Part shown: positions 49,362 through 61,600 of the stretch, piece by piece | How the letters are laid out: the number at the start of each line of letters is the position of its first letter | Numbering within the stretch: position 1 is the first letter of the stretch | Assembly: GCA_935421135.1 (NCBI GenBank) | Contig: OW285188.1 | Coordinates: 16,717,233 to 16,781,232 of the forward strand | Reading direction: 5' to 3' | DNA: 64,000 nt | DNA from: Bugulina stolonifera | Lineage: Eukaryota > Bryozoa > Gymnolaemata > Cheilostomatida > Bugulidae | Notes under the pieces: generated by a model | The model's input: the letters and a program-made list of their open reading frames with translations, nothing else | Told to the model about the DNA's origin: nothing | The model's database searches: none | Position numbers and translations under genes: made by a program

Positions 49362-52300
49362 GTTAGCTCCAGTAAACACAGACTTGGGGCATCCTGTCTA
49401 CTCTGATATCAAATCTCGGCCCATTTACTTGGGAGAGACGTACCTATCGGTGAGCTGTCATGCCGTGATTTGTAGATGGTGTATCATATGATATTACAGC
49501 CACATTTCATTTGATAGGGATAATGGAATGCTATGGATCCTTTTGTGTTCACTGAACCATTCTAAGTGGTATATAAGATGAGTATTATAGAGATGGAGCC
49601 ATAGGGGCGTTTGAAGTCTTCTATACAGCATATTATACTTACGTAGCAGGAATGCAGTTGGCGGTGGAAGGAAAAGTGTACTGGTATCTAGTTGTTACTT
49701 CTGCTAGTAATGTTAGTGCAGTTTGGTTTCCAGTCTACAATTTGATAGCTTTGGTTTCGTACTACTGTACCTACATGCAGTGCACTGTCTATAATATTCT
49801 ATATTGCGATACTGTCTTTGCAGGATGGAAAGCAGAACACAGACATGGACCTGACCAGTAGAACCTTCCAGAACTGTGAGTTGATTATGCACTATGTCTT
49901 ATATCATAGCAATTAGGTGTGATATTACATATATTTCATGCAACCTCAGGTCTTTTTGTGGTTGGGACTAGATAACTTCTCTATGTTGAATTTTACTAAA
50001 GAACACTGGTTATGTTAAAATCATACATGTAGCCCTAAATCTAATATATACATAGACAGTCTATACTTTATTAGTTTCCTCACTATTCTAGTTCATATAA
50101 TTTCACCGGTAGTGCAAATGACACAAAAGGGACTTGTAATTAGGCTACTCGTTTTACACAGGGAACTGCAGGTCACACCTACTTAGTGTTTAGTGTAACA
50201 CCTTTTATTTGTTCTCTTATTGGCTTACGTAGATATACTTATTACAGTGTAATAGTAGTAGTCTTTTGCTTTCCATGTGTGATTTATCAAAATATGCAAA
50301 CAAGTTAAAAAAGATGTAGGACTATGAAAGATAACACATGCATTAACTTGAGGCTTCATATACATGTATGTACAAGGCATACTATTTAGACAATCTAGAA
50401 GGATTTGTCATGGCAATGTAGCAGTCAGTATTATTGAAACATGCTTATATGTATTATATTAGGTGTCTTACAAGTACAAGTAAATATCGGCTGTAAACCT
50501 CTGTGTATCAGTTCATAAGTGTATAGGGTACATTGTACACTGTAAAAGTATGGACCCATGTGCCATGTATGTGCTATGTATAATAATAAACTATTTGAGT
50601 AACATAAGGCTGGTATTCAGTATCTCTCTTATATCTAGTCACATATCAAATGCTAAAGGCAGTCATAGAATGGAACTAAGGGTACAATTATAGTCTGCGT
50701 TTTATTTTCAAACACACCCTAGACTGTAATCCTACAATAATCTGATATAATACTAGGGGTGCCTAATTATATTGTACAGGCACTTTATCTCTCAACCTAG
50801 TATTCCATCATCTTCTAATAATGGGTATGTGAAAGCGCCATGATATAGCCCTATATTATTATTATAACATTACTAGCTGTATGTACTATGTAGGGATGTA
50901 CACTGTATATATGAGTACTAAATGTATGTAAGGTTGTACAATGTAGTCATACACATGATACATGTATATTATACATGTATACATCAGAGTATATGGTCTG
51001 TAATGTAATATACCAGCTAATACTTATAATCTAATGTACACTAAGCCAGTCAGGTAAGTATAAGCCTGCATAACCATTGTAGATTAGTTAGCTAGTAAAC
51101 CAATTATTCTTATTATCATATTTTAAGACGTACTTATTATAATGGAATAGGATAATTGGACCTGTAGACACTGGTCTGTATGCTTTATGAGCTAAACTAT
51201 TATAAATGTTAGTATAGGCTCAAGTTATCTGACTTATTATTAATAAGGCAGGCGTTGTTTTATTCCTCATTTCCTATCATATTTGACTGGAGGTCTGTGA
51301 GTTGCTTCAAAATATGTAAGTACAGAGCTGCGAGTTAGAATTTTTACAGCTGCCTATGTGTGTAAAACAATGACTTGATTGTATCAATTACTGTGTAATA
51401 AAATACACCTCTGGGTCAATTATAGGAAACATGCGCTGTGCAGCAGTATAATGCTGTAATGGGCCTCCATATGCTACCCCTGTTTAAAAAAATCAGTGTT
51501 GGCATTTCCCAGCTCTGTGTAGCTTGTATCATACATGTTTGATACCTCTGCTGTGTATATACCAGTTCATACTAGGTGTATGTATGTATAACCCACATCA
51601 TACAATTCATATTATTCAGAGCTGGTGATGTGAACAGTGACTCTGCCAAGTTGAAAAGTTGGAAGAAAAACTTAGCAGCCCACCTGACTGTAAGTATGCC
51701 TACTTGATCTATAATAAATCTAAAGATGCTATTTTTATCACCAAAAAGTATTCTTTTGAAGAGGTTTAAAAGTTTTGTTAAATAAAAGTTCATTGATTCT
51801 TCATGACTTTGAAATTTACGGAGTTGATGAGTGAATGCTATGAGATGTTAAGTAGTGATAGATCACGTACGAACCACAGCATAGTGGCAAGCAGAAAGAT
51901 ACTGGACATACATTTAATAGTTTTAGAGATATTAATCAACTGAAGGATCATCATCTAAAAATTAATGGACCGCTCACTGGAAATTAGCTGATTATGAAGA
52001 GCGATAAATAATTTATTTTATTATATTAATTTTATGCCGAGAAATAAATCTTGTTTTATGTATCTTGAAAAAAGTATTATTACACCCTTAAAAATGCTTT
52101 GTTTAAAATTACTGCCATTTTATGCGGAACATGTTCTTGCAACGCTACAAGATGCTTCATGAAGTTGGTACTTGGTACACCAAGCCTATTAGTGAGAAAA
52201 TATTTTTTGTTTGCATATAGGTACTCTACTTTTCCTTTTCCTCACTGATGAAGCTGCATTGTTTAGATTCAACATTGCTTCTTTCATGCCCTAAACCTTC

Positions 52301-52869
52301 CCAGTAACACTTAATTCCTGGCCTAGCCCCTATAAAATTCTATTCTATAAGTTTGAGGAGACCATAGGCCCACCCTCACTCAAAGTGTTTAGCCCCAAGT
52401 TGGTTCATTATTTATAATTATGCTCAATTTAAGAGAATGTGATCCTTTGATGTTCTTTGGAACAATAAACCTGACTATCAATGTTCATCAGATACTTATA
52501 AAAGTTACAAAATTACAAAAAAGTCTAATACAATTGGAACAAGCCATAGTTAGTTGAGCATTCACTGTAACTGGGATGAATGATGATAAAGATCAGCATT
52601 CAGGGCTTGCCTTTTTATATCTTGTTGCTAACTATTCCCAGTGGATGAGCATCATCAAACCAGTGATTTGAGAACAAAGTTTAATGTGTCTATTATTCTC
52701 CATTGCACCGTGACAGATTGTGCAAGGTGTTCCATTCAGCCTCTCTACCATGCATTACTTGCTGAGCTGGCACTTGTTCCCCTTACCCGGACTAGCTTGG
52801 TTGACTTACACGTTGACAGTAGAGTGCAGGTGGCGTGAGACGAGGCAGCGAGATAGCTCTATTGCTCAG
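49362..52869 (+). CDS. Tentative plus-strand exons of an unrecognised gene
   Basis: Four segments have splice-like borders and a single open frame each: 49362-49449 (NTDLGHPVYSDIKSRPIYLG), 49824-49875 (DGKQNTDMDLTSRTFQN), 51620-51689 (DSAKLKSWKKNLAAHLT) and 52717-52869 (GVPFSLSTMHYLLSWHLF, a hydrophobic region). The first two join in phase, as do the last two, but the middle join does not, so an exon is missing or the model is wrong. No domain recognised. A competing open frame at 52641-52838 in another frame weakens the last segment. Confidence 0.22.
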
Positions 52870-53613
52870 GTAATGCATGTGTAGTTCCTTGTGTTTACTA
52901 GTAACAGCTACCGTATTCCTCTAGCCCTTATGTAACGTAACTTTTAATATGGATATAGCTTGTACAAATGTGAACTTTGACAACACTTTCTGTTAAAGCT
53001 CACAACATAATGTGAATATTTAAATTAGCTTTCTTTGAAATTCAAATAAGAGGTAGTTACTTTCCGGGAACTGTTGCTGAAGTCCTAGTGGATTACTTAT
53101 TGTTCTATTGAAATGAAATTAAAGACTTCAGTATTGTCATCAGTTTATCAGCTTCGAAGGAGTGATGGGCCTACCACAGCTACTGTACTACAAGAGTGAT
53201 CGAAATACAGCACATGTGCGTCTCCAGGATGAAGATAATATACATGTGTATACATGTAGGTCATAAACTATCTTTGGTTATCTAGCTGTATGAGTTACAC
53301 ACTATCTTCATAAAGCTAGGTTACCAAGGCTGGAGAAGTGATCCAATGTTCAACAACCACCAATCAGATGACGTGTAACATTTACTTACTGTGGCATATT
53401 GTGTCATTGGCAAAGGATCTGTAGTCTTGCTAAATTTAGCATCTTGGAGAGCGTATCATCTGACTAGATTTTGCAGCAATTATGTTGTTTATTGGCAGAA
53501 GTGGAGGTGCTTTTGGCAATTTTGGTTTATCCTATCATTGATTGTTTCACACCATATTGTGAGGGTTGAGGGAATGCTGTGAGCATGTAAGAAGTATATT
53601 GTATTGTATTTAC

Positions 53614-53783
53614 TTGATTGTGAGCTCCATTGTTGTTATGATCAGTTTTGTCCTCCATGTCCTCCACGTCTCCATCCAAATCGCCTTTTGTGAAATGTGA
53701 GAGTATAAGGGTAACAGGAGTCGGCTACATCTACATGCATGAGGGAGGCAGATTATGAATCTGATGACCTGGGCAGCTGACAT
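53614..53783 (-). CDS. Tentative 5' exons of an unrecognised minus-strand gene
   Basis: A short ATG exon (53783-53769, MSAAQ) joins in phase 0 to 53724-53614, which reads TPVTLILSHFTKGDLDGDVE and continues acidic and then Asn-rich. The borders are CCCAG|GTCATC, GATGTAG and AATCAA|GTAAAT. No following exon could be identified with confidence. The acidic composition looks coding, but there is no known family. Confidence 0.28.
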
Positions 53784-53999
53784 CTTGTCTGACACACAAT
53801 ATGTAAGTAACGTCCATAGAGTTATGGGGTCATGGGGTGATACCTCTAATGGTAACGTCATTGGTGACTTGTCTACATCTTGAAAGATCAATAAAACAAA
53901 TTCACAATTTGCTTCTTTAAAATCTTTAAATCCAATAAATAAAGATTAAAAATTAACATGTATTTTAAATGGTATTATAATAATTAATTCCAGCCCAAA

Positions 54000-55170
54000 A
54001 TCACAATTGATATATCTGATCTTCCATAAAATCCAAGAGTAATGCGATTATGAAATGAGTAATGTTTGATTAAACCATCTTCAATCCAGTTACTTACGTA
54101 TAATCTGAAACGATTGAGTGGTCGGACTGAAAGTTAGTTGAATTTATATGGAGTAGATCTAATACAGGATGTATTTTATGGCTGTGATTGATGTCACATT
54201 GCCATTCCTTTATAATGGGATTTGAGACTGTACATGTAAAATAATGGCGCATAGTTTAGAAATTAAATGCTGTAATTGGCAAATTATTCACAAATGTTGT
54301 ACAAATTATGTGCAGGCTCAAGGTTAACAAAAATAGCATCTCCAGTGGCTATTAGGTGTAACAGATGATGTGTATGTTGTAGACTAATAGTTTACTAGCT
54401 GTATATGATTTAGTACTAGTGTATCACTAACACATTTATGCCAGTTGTCAGGTAAACGGCAAGGTAGGTAATAATAAAATTGTGTGACACAAAACATAAA
54501 GCAGCCTTTCTGACTGGTATATTCTATGAAATCAATAGCCATTATACTCTTTTCCCAAGAGTTGTGATATTTTAAAAAAGGCAGAGCTAAATCATTCATG
54601 TGATACAACACATACGTGTACATTATTTCTGCCACATTTCCCATCTGACTACTTGTAAACTAAACGAAACCATTAATTACTTGTAAGCTAGGTTTTCCTT
54701 GACCAAGTCATCATCTGTGAAATGACACTGAATGCATCATTAACCTCTAGCCAGCGAGTAGTCAGATTACTATCATTATGTCACTTGAGCTCTACATAAT
54801 GTTGTATATTATAATATGCAAAAAGAGCTCTTCACTTCATGCTATACAAGTAAAGTATCGTAATATAATATACTGGTTTACTATCAAGGACAGTAATTGT
54901 TATGTCTATTTATCATTTGCTGGATGACATTACAATAGTATATACTCAGGCAGATTCAATTTATAGAGGAAGTAAAATTCAATTTAGATGGAAAGACATT
55001 TGTCCACTTATGTGGAAACATACTACATCTTCTGGTTTCTTCCCTATAGGTTATTGTATACTTAAGGCTCGGCTACAAGAGAGGCTGATTGCTCTTTTTC
55101 CACTGCTAGAGCCTCGTTCTAGAGCAAATCGGTGCGCTGTTTGTTCATCTATGTAAAGACCAGTCTCCGG
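54000..55170. other. AT-rich stretch without supported genes
   Basis: Open frames such as 54902-55156 lack splice or domain support. No RNA gene or element recognised. Confidence 0.35.
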
Positions 55171-55174
55171 CGTT

Positions 55175-55252
55175 ACAGAGTGCTGTTGTGATTGGTTAAT
55201 ACAGAGTGCTGTTGTGATTGGTTAATACAGAGTGCTGTTGTGATTGGTTAAT
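55175..55252. repeat. 26-bp tandem repeat, three copies
   Basis: Three identical copies of a unit containing ACAGAGTGCTGTTGTGATTG. The unit includes ATTGGTTA, which resembles an inverted CCAAT box, but no adjacent gene start is seen. Confidence 0.9.
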
Positions 55253-55790
55253 ATTACAGTAGATACGACGACTCTGATAATACAAATTATTAGAAATCAG
55301 CTTTGGTTATTTGGCTGGTGAACTTGTATTACGTATTACCCATAGAGTCATGCCGATAAACAACGGCATACCTGAGCCTGTATCAGATTCTGTTTGTATT
55401 TGCTGTCAAAGTGTTTTTTGAGGCACAATCAAATCTATAGTTGCTTGGGAAGCAACGGAACCGCTATCTTCAGTAGGACAGAACTAAATTGTAGAATACA
55501 TAATGCAGTACCTCTACATGTACTTTTATCTCTCACCATCTTCCAAAAAGACTATCATACGCACGCATTATTTCTATTTAGAGAGAGGGTAGCTCCAACA
55601 ATTGCAATTATTCATGTCCAAATTCATGCACAATGATAGCGATAGAAATGATAATTTATTTTATATCCATAGGATTTGGGCAATATAGTGGTATTGTTTC
55701 ATACATCTGATCATGTGATTAGGCTGAGTGCTCCATGAATGATAAAACAAACAGATGGTGAGAATGTTTATAATAAGCAGTTCAAGTTGA

Positions 55791-55900
55791 AGAGAGAGGA
55801 CAACTTTAACTGCCTGATAATTCTATGATTATGGCAAACCCCATCATTGTTTTCATGACGCCTATAATTATACATGTACATTTGAAGTTGTCCTCTCTCT
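55791..55900. mobile_element. Small MITE-like foldback, 110 bp
   Basis: Ends are exact inverted repeats of AGAGAGAGGACAACTT (55791-55806 and 55885-55900). The same motif is scattered singly through the window, which suggests a dispersed family. Confidence 0.6.
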
Positions 55901-56282
55901 ACAAGATTTCTGATTATGATGTAGTTTGAGCAGCTGTTAGTGTTACACGACGCTTATGCCACTCCCACAGTCCCACTTCTACGCACATACATGAAAATTG
56001 GGTTTGAGTGTATGAGATGGACTTGAGGACCTGAGGACCTGGACTCGACAACCAATGCTTGTGCACTAGTTTGAATCAAAACACAACCACAGCCGTTGGC
56101 CGTTAGACCCAATACCCCGGCTAGGTGTCAACGTAAATGTAGTAAAACGATATAGGTTAAAGCAGATCTTTCAATAACAATGTGTAAAATAAGGTTGTGG
56201 ACTATGGGTTATCTAGGACTGTCTCTGGAACTCACTGCTCTTCAGCATAATTGGTGTCACCATACCTTATAGTAGACAACCC

Positions 56283-56674
56283 ATGCACAAAGAGCGTAAA
56301 AGGAACGAGGGATCACTCAATGATAATACCCTGTCTCACCAAACACGCCTAATTTGGCGGTCCCGACGTTCCGTTATTCACTTACCCGCCATCTGCTTAC
56401 TGGTAATTTGGATAGCTGTTCGACTTAAACGCGCAACTTAACAGCTGCCATATTTACAATCCTAAATTGATATCTCGTAAACATGAATAAATGGTTTATA
56501 TGACGCCGTTGTAAATAAGCGCTTCTTATTGGTCTGCGGAACGCCAATAGCCATAGTGGATGTGTACACAAGGTGGCACAACTCCTTACTTAACCCGGAC
56601 CGCGTTTGGAGGCGGGGAGGGACAGTTTTTGGCCGGAGTGATCCCTCTTTCCTTTTACTCTCTTTGCCATGCAT
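56283..56674. mobile_element. MITE-like element, about 390 bp, GC-richer
   Basis: Terminal inverted repeats of about 36 nt: the left arm contains AAAGAGCGTAAAAGGAACGA and the right arm (about 56636-56674) is its complement with a 3-nt indel and a few mismatches. Both run into GAGGGATCACTC. The interior has higher GC than its surroundings. A minus-strand open frame at 56462-56692 overlaps it and is not treated as a gene. Confidence 0.65.
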
Positions 56675-57314
56675 CTCACAGTTCAGCATCATGTAGGCCT
56701 AAGTGCCGTGTCATACAAATATGCTAATGTGTAGTTTCTCTTCCTCTTCTCACTGAAATCTGTGCATGTCCTCTGGTAGCCCACACACATGTCAGTCTGG
56801 TCAAGGTGTGAGATTATCCTTCCTCTTGTGTTCAGCATTAGGGCTAAGTGCAAGTACAGTAGTCTAATCAGCATTTGTTTGGTTGGCATTGCTTTGGTAC
56901 TTGTACAAGGAGTATTGATTGAAATAATAGATGTAATGCATCTTTGTTCATTCTTATAAGGTAATAAAGTCATTTATTGCTTAAAGAGCAGAATTTTTGT
57001 TTTAAAAATTTGCCTTTAGTAGATTTTTAGTATATTCTTTAGTTGTCTTCTCTTTCTCTTTTTTGTGATGTAAGAGTAGATAACTTCCACAATGAACAAC
57101 TGATGTGGAGTACAAAGATATCCTTGCGGAGTATACGCAAAGATAGCACTATCTTTGGTATACGGTTAGAAACATTAGCCTTAGTTTCATACGGCAAAAA
57201 ACAGACGAGTTTTAATAAATAACTACATAGATATTACCCGTGTGGTTATATAGAACTACACGCTAAAGTTAAGGGAAAGGACAAATTTTCTTCAGTCATT
57301 AGTTTTTGTTTGAA
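56675..57314. other. Upstream region of PTRHD1
   Basis: Contains a foldback at 57041-57090 (AGTTGTCTTCTCT facing AGAGTAGATAACTT). The PTRHD1 leader must lie near its end; no TATA box or other element is clear. Confidence 0.35.
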
Positions 57315-58391
57315 ATGTCTTCAACCTTAGTTCAGTATGTGATTGTCAGAAAAGATCTTATTACAAAATTGCAATGGCCGGTTGGTGCAGTAATTGCACA
57401 GGCTTGTCATGCATGCTCTGCTGTCATGCATGTTTATCGTGACGAACCTACAACAAAGGAGTATTTGGAAGATTTGGACAACATGCACAAGTGTGTGTTA
57501 GAGGTAGGTTTGATTACAAATACATTTACATTACATTACTACAATCCAGGCTTGCCAAGTCTCCCTGATTCTGCTGGAGACTCTCTGATTTTCAACTCAA
57601 AATTTGGTATCCCGCCCCACCCGAAATGGACACCCCCACCCAGATGCTGAATCTCCCTGATTTTCATCAGTGGAACTTGACAAGCCTGCTACAACAATCT
57701 AATCTCATCTGTAGAACGTTGCTCAATAGGTAGAATTTTAGTCATAATCATACTGATAGTACCATACTACAACTTTACCAATGCAATTTAATCAAAACTA
57801 AATATTTAATAGCAAGCAAATAGGTTTGTCTAATAGGTAAACCAAGGAGTAAGAAGTCCCTTCTGCTTCTTACTCCTTGGGTAAACCTAGGAGGACAAGG
57901 CTTTAGGTAATGCATTTTATGCGTATGTCCAGTATTAGGCTGTCGGCAATGGAACAATTATGTGGATACGCGCACACTGCGCCTAAAATTTTAAGATAAT
58001 GGCTATTACAGTGTATAGACTGGAGCATAGAGATAGCATCCTGTCCCTCCATTCTAGTGCTGTTTAATATGGGAGTTCAGTTCAAGTCTGGATTTTTCTA
58101 CCATGAACTCTGTTACAAAACCGTGTTGCTGTGTGCTTCCATTTATTAGAGAGAAGGTTAGCTAGTACCATAATGATGCTATAGCCTATTTAATCAACCG
58201 TGTCTTTGGTTGCATTACAGATAGAGACGGAAGAAAAGCTGAAGAATCTCGCTACTAAATTGGAAGAGAATAACATTTTGCACAAATTATGGGTTGAACA
58301 ACCAGAAAATATTCCAACATGTTTGGCAACCAAACCATACAAAAAGGAGGACATACAGTTGTATTTTAAAAAATTGAAACTGTTCAAGTAG
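57315..58391 (+). CDS. PTRHD1: PTRHD1, peptidyl-tRNA hydrolase-domain protein
   Basis: Two exons, 57315-57503 (donor GAG|GTAGGT) and 58221-58391 (acceptor GCATTACAG), join in phase 0 to give 119 residues. The N-terminus reads VQYVIVRKDLITKLQWPVGA followed by AQACHACSAV. The second exon has KLKNLATKLEENNILHKLW and ends YFKKLKLFK. This is the Pth2-like fold of PTRHD1, covering nearly the full vertebrate length (about 140). PTRHD1 lacks well-defined catalysis but binds or cleaves peptidyl-tRNA-like substrates in the cytosol. Read-through of the first donor gives a longer false frame. A plus-strand AATAAA at 58508-58513 lies about 120 nt past the stop. Confidence 0.92.
57547..57688. mobile_element. 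MITE-like insertion in the PTRHD1 intron
   Basis: 142 bp bounded by CAGGCTTGCCAAGT and the complement of CAGGCTTGTCAAGT. Sub-terminal CTCCCTGATT copies occur near both ends. No open frame is attributable to it. Confidence 0.6.
57846..57882. repeat. Hairpin in the PTRHD1 intron
   Basis: CCAAGGAGTAAGAAG pairs exactly with CTTCTTACTCCTTGG across a short loop. Confidence 0.75.
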
Positions 58392-58682
58392 ATATAATGA
58401 TTATCGGGAGACTGTGGTCTATGCAAGTGGGTTGGATTCTTAACAGCATTGGAGGAAATTGGTGGGATGACCAATATAACTTAAGAAAACTCAGGCTTGT
58501 TGGAAGTAATAAACCTGATGACACCTTAAAATAATAATTATTCTATCCAGTCAGGAGTTTCATTATAAATAGTAGAAGTACTATTAAGGGTATAGAATAT
58601 AAATTATTGAGCATAAAAGCGATTAAACTAGTGAGTATAAAAACTAATTCTTCATGGCAGAGGTGAAGGAGCTGTAATTCTC

Positions 58683-61600
58683 TCAGGAGGCAGACGCTAT
58701 TGTGCTGAACTCTTTTAAGAGACTGGCTTGCTCCAGTTTACTCAGTACGACCTTTTCCCTCACATCTTTAACTAGAGACCTCACCTACAATTATTGTACT
58801 GTAATATATATCACTATCATAACACAGTGAGCCATTATACTCGTATAAGTTTTCATGTAGGCTATAATGTTGTACTAGTCAGTATTTACAATTTATATAA
58901 GTAATATATTATATTACAATAATACAACAAGTCAGGTATTAAATGTAGTATATACGCGTGTAATATAATAATGTCTTACCATTTGCATAAAGAAGCTGGC
59001 TTCCTTTGGCTTCTCACTGTACCTCTCAAACTGATCGAGAGATTCGTGGAGTTTCAGTGTTAATGAGTCATAGTTTGACTTGACCACTTCCAGAACTTGT
59101 TCCTCAGTTAGCGATGACAGATGGTTCACTTTAGCCCAAGATTCTACCTTAGGGCGGAAATGGTTTACTACCGCTCTACAAACATATTATATCATTATCA
59201 ATAGTTGAAAACTAAAGGTATTTTGTTGAGAAATCTTTGGAAAGTCCGAGCCTAACTAGCAATACAAGAATGGACCATTTAACCGACTACATACATTGTA
59301 CACATGATATATAAATATTTCTATATTATTGCCTTGCATCGATTCATTAGCAGTTTGAAGGATATGGAGTTGTGTGCACATGGATAGAATTCTTTGGATA
59401 GAGGGCAACTCTGAATATAACACACCTGATATTTCCCAGGCTGTGGATTAGTCTAGCACTGTCTTCCTTCCAATCATCATGAGTTGAGTAACGTAATGCT
59501 GTAGAAAACGCAACGCTGTGTAGATATGTTAGATAGAAATACTATGTAATAGAGACAGTTTTTTATTCTGGAATACCCTCTTTTCCCAGCAATGCTTCAA
59601 GCAAGTCATTTCCGTAATACTGGAAATGTACGGTTTGGATGGATAATATCACAATATATCTACATGATTGGTTAATGCATGTACATGTAGGACATGATTG
59701 TAAGCTTACCAAAAGTATGTAGGTGGTCGTAGACTGTGTGAGTTCGTATTAGCTCGTAGTAAAGCTCATCATAACTGTTTGGTGTCGCGAGGAATGTATC
59801 TCCGTAAGTTATAAACATGTTGAATATGTTGACCACCTGCATTAGCATACAACAGTTCCATCTTAGATGAATCATTGAAAATGTGACCAAAGTTTAGGAA
59901 TCATTTAATGTTGGGAAATGCGAAAAAGGGTCCATGTACCTTCTCACTGTACTCGCATAAAAGACATAACTTCCCCCTCTACATGAACGAATTATGAGCT
60001 CTTTGATAACAATCAGCAAGTATAATATCGAATGCAATCTTTAGACGCAAATGTATTATTCTATGGGACCTACCTTCTGAGCTATGAGAAACATATTGCA
60101 TATCTTTAGTAGGGTGGTTTCATTGGACAGCATGTACTTCACCAGACTAGTTAGAGCTGCAATGTAATAAACATGCCAATAAGATACGTAATACATCAAT
60201 AAGATACATAACACACCAATAAGATACATAACACATCAATAAGATACATACCACATCAATAAGATACATAACACATCAATAAGATACATACCACATCAAT
60301 AAGATACATAACACACCAATAAGATACGTAACACACCAATAAGATACGTAACACACCAATAAGGTACATAAACACACCAATAAGATACATAACACACCAA
60401 TAAGATACGTAACACATCAATGAGATACATAACACACCAATAAGATACATAACACACCAATAAGATACAACCCTCCTGCGTTCTGGTAATGACTTGATAT
60501 AAATTCACTGGAATAGTGTTACCTGACCACAGAGACTTCCACGGGTAAGCTAGTCGGACACGAGATTTCTTCTGATAGACGAGCAGACGGTGAATGATAC
60601 CGAGTGAGAGAGTGTACAACTCTGCAGGCATCTGCTTCATCATGTGACTTACAATGAACTCTACCTGCAGCTCTACAAGTCATTGTAGTATTACTATCTA
60701 GTACAAGTATACTCGTATGTACGTAAATTTTTCTAGAGATCTTTATGTAGGGGTGGTAGTGAAATGCATATATAAATTGCCTTCGATCACTGTAATGATA
60801 TGTTCTGCAAATCCCTCTTTACACCACAATACAGTTACAGAACAAGTGCATTCAGCTCTAGCAATATCACTAGTCGTATAGTGCACTATGTATGTACCAA
60901 ACAGAGACCATGGATATAATATAGTACATAATAAATTATACAGTGTCTATTTATATACTATACCTATGGCAGAGCATGCTAGAGGATTTGAAGGGGGAGT
61001 TGTTTCCACTGGTAACTTCCTGTGTCTCATCGGCTGGAAAACCAGAACGTTATTTCACAATGACATGCAATATCATTATACATGTAATACAGTGGCACCA
61101 TTTTGTAGTAACATGTTGGCAAAATTTATTTTCAGAAAATTGAAAGGGTTATAGCTGTCTAGTAGAACAACAATAAATGTAGAAGTATAGTTAGCCCGGA
61201 GGAATACAGACGTACGACTCACCAGTTTATGTATGGGAACTCTGAAGTTAATGTTGGAGTCATGCATCAGTGAGTTAGCGTATTGGTCCTCTGCTACACA
61301 GTTGAGGATGATAAAGCAAAGCTTGCACACATTGAAGTTCACCTCGTCTGCAATTGTAAAAGTATTGGTTATGTGGTGACCAATCACAGTGTAGACATTG
61401 GTGCACCCTCATTACTTGTAAAATACAATTAGAGATGGAATTACTCTAACAGTTTGGCAAAACTCATCAAAAACTGGTTTTTATGCGATTTTACAGCAAA
61501 TATGCTTATGCTTAAGGACAGAAAGTTATTTGATAATTATGATGTTGATAGCCGAGATGCTACTATATAGACAGACTTACCTCTCACATCATGCGATATA

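Noticed and set aside
52641..52838. 65-codon plus-strand frame
   Set aside because: Competes with a better bounded exon candidate in another frame at 52717-52869; neither has a known domain.
53391..53582. 63-codon plus-strand frame
   Set aside because: No splice or domain support, and the minus strand there also has splice-like signals; left unannotated.
56462..56692. 76-codon minus-strand frame
   Set aside because: Mostly inside a MITE-like element, including one terminal repeat.
60256..60643. Tyr/Ile/Leu-rich minus-strand frames
   Set aside because: Produced by the 20-bp intronic repeat; only the part from 60523 upward is real ARMH3 exon.
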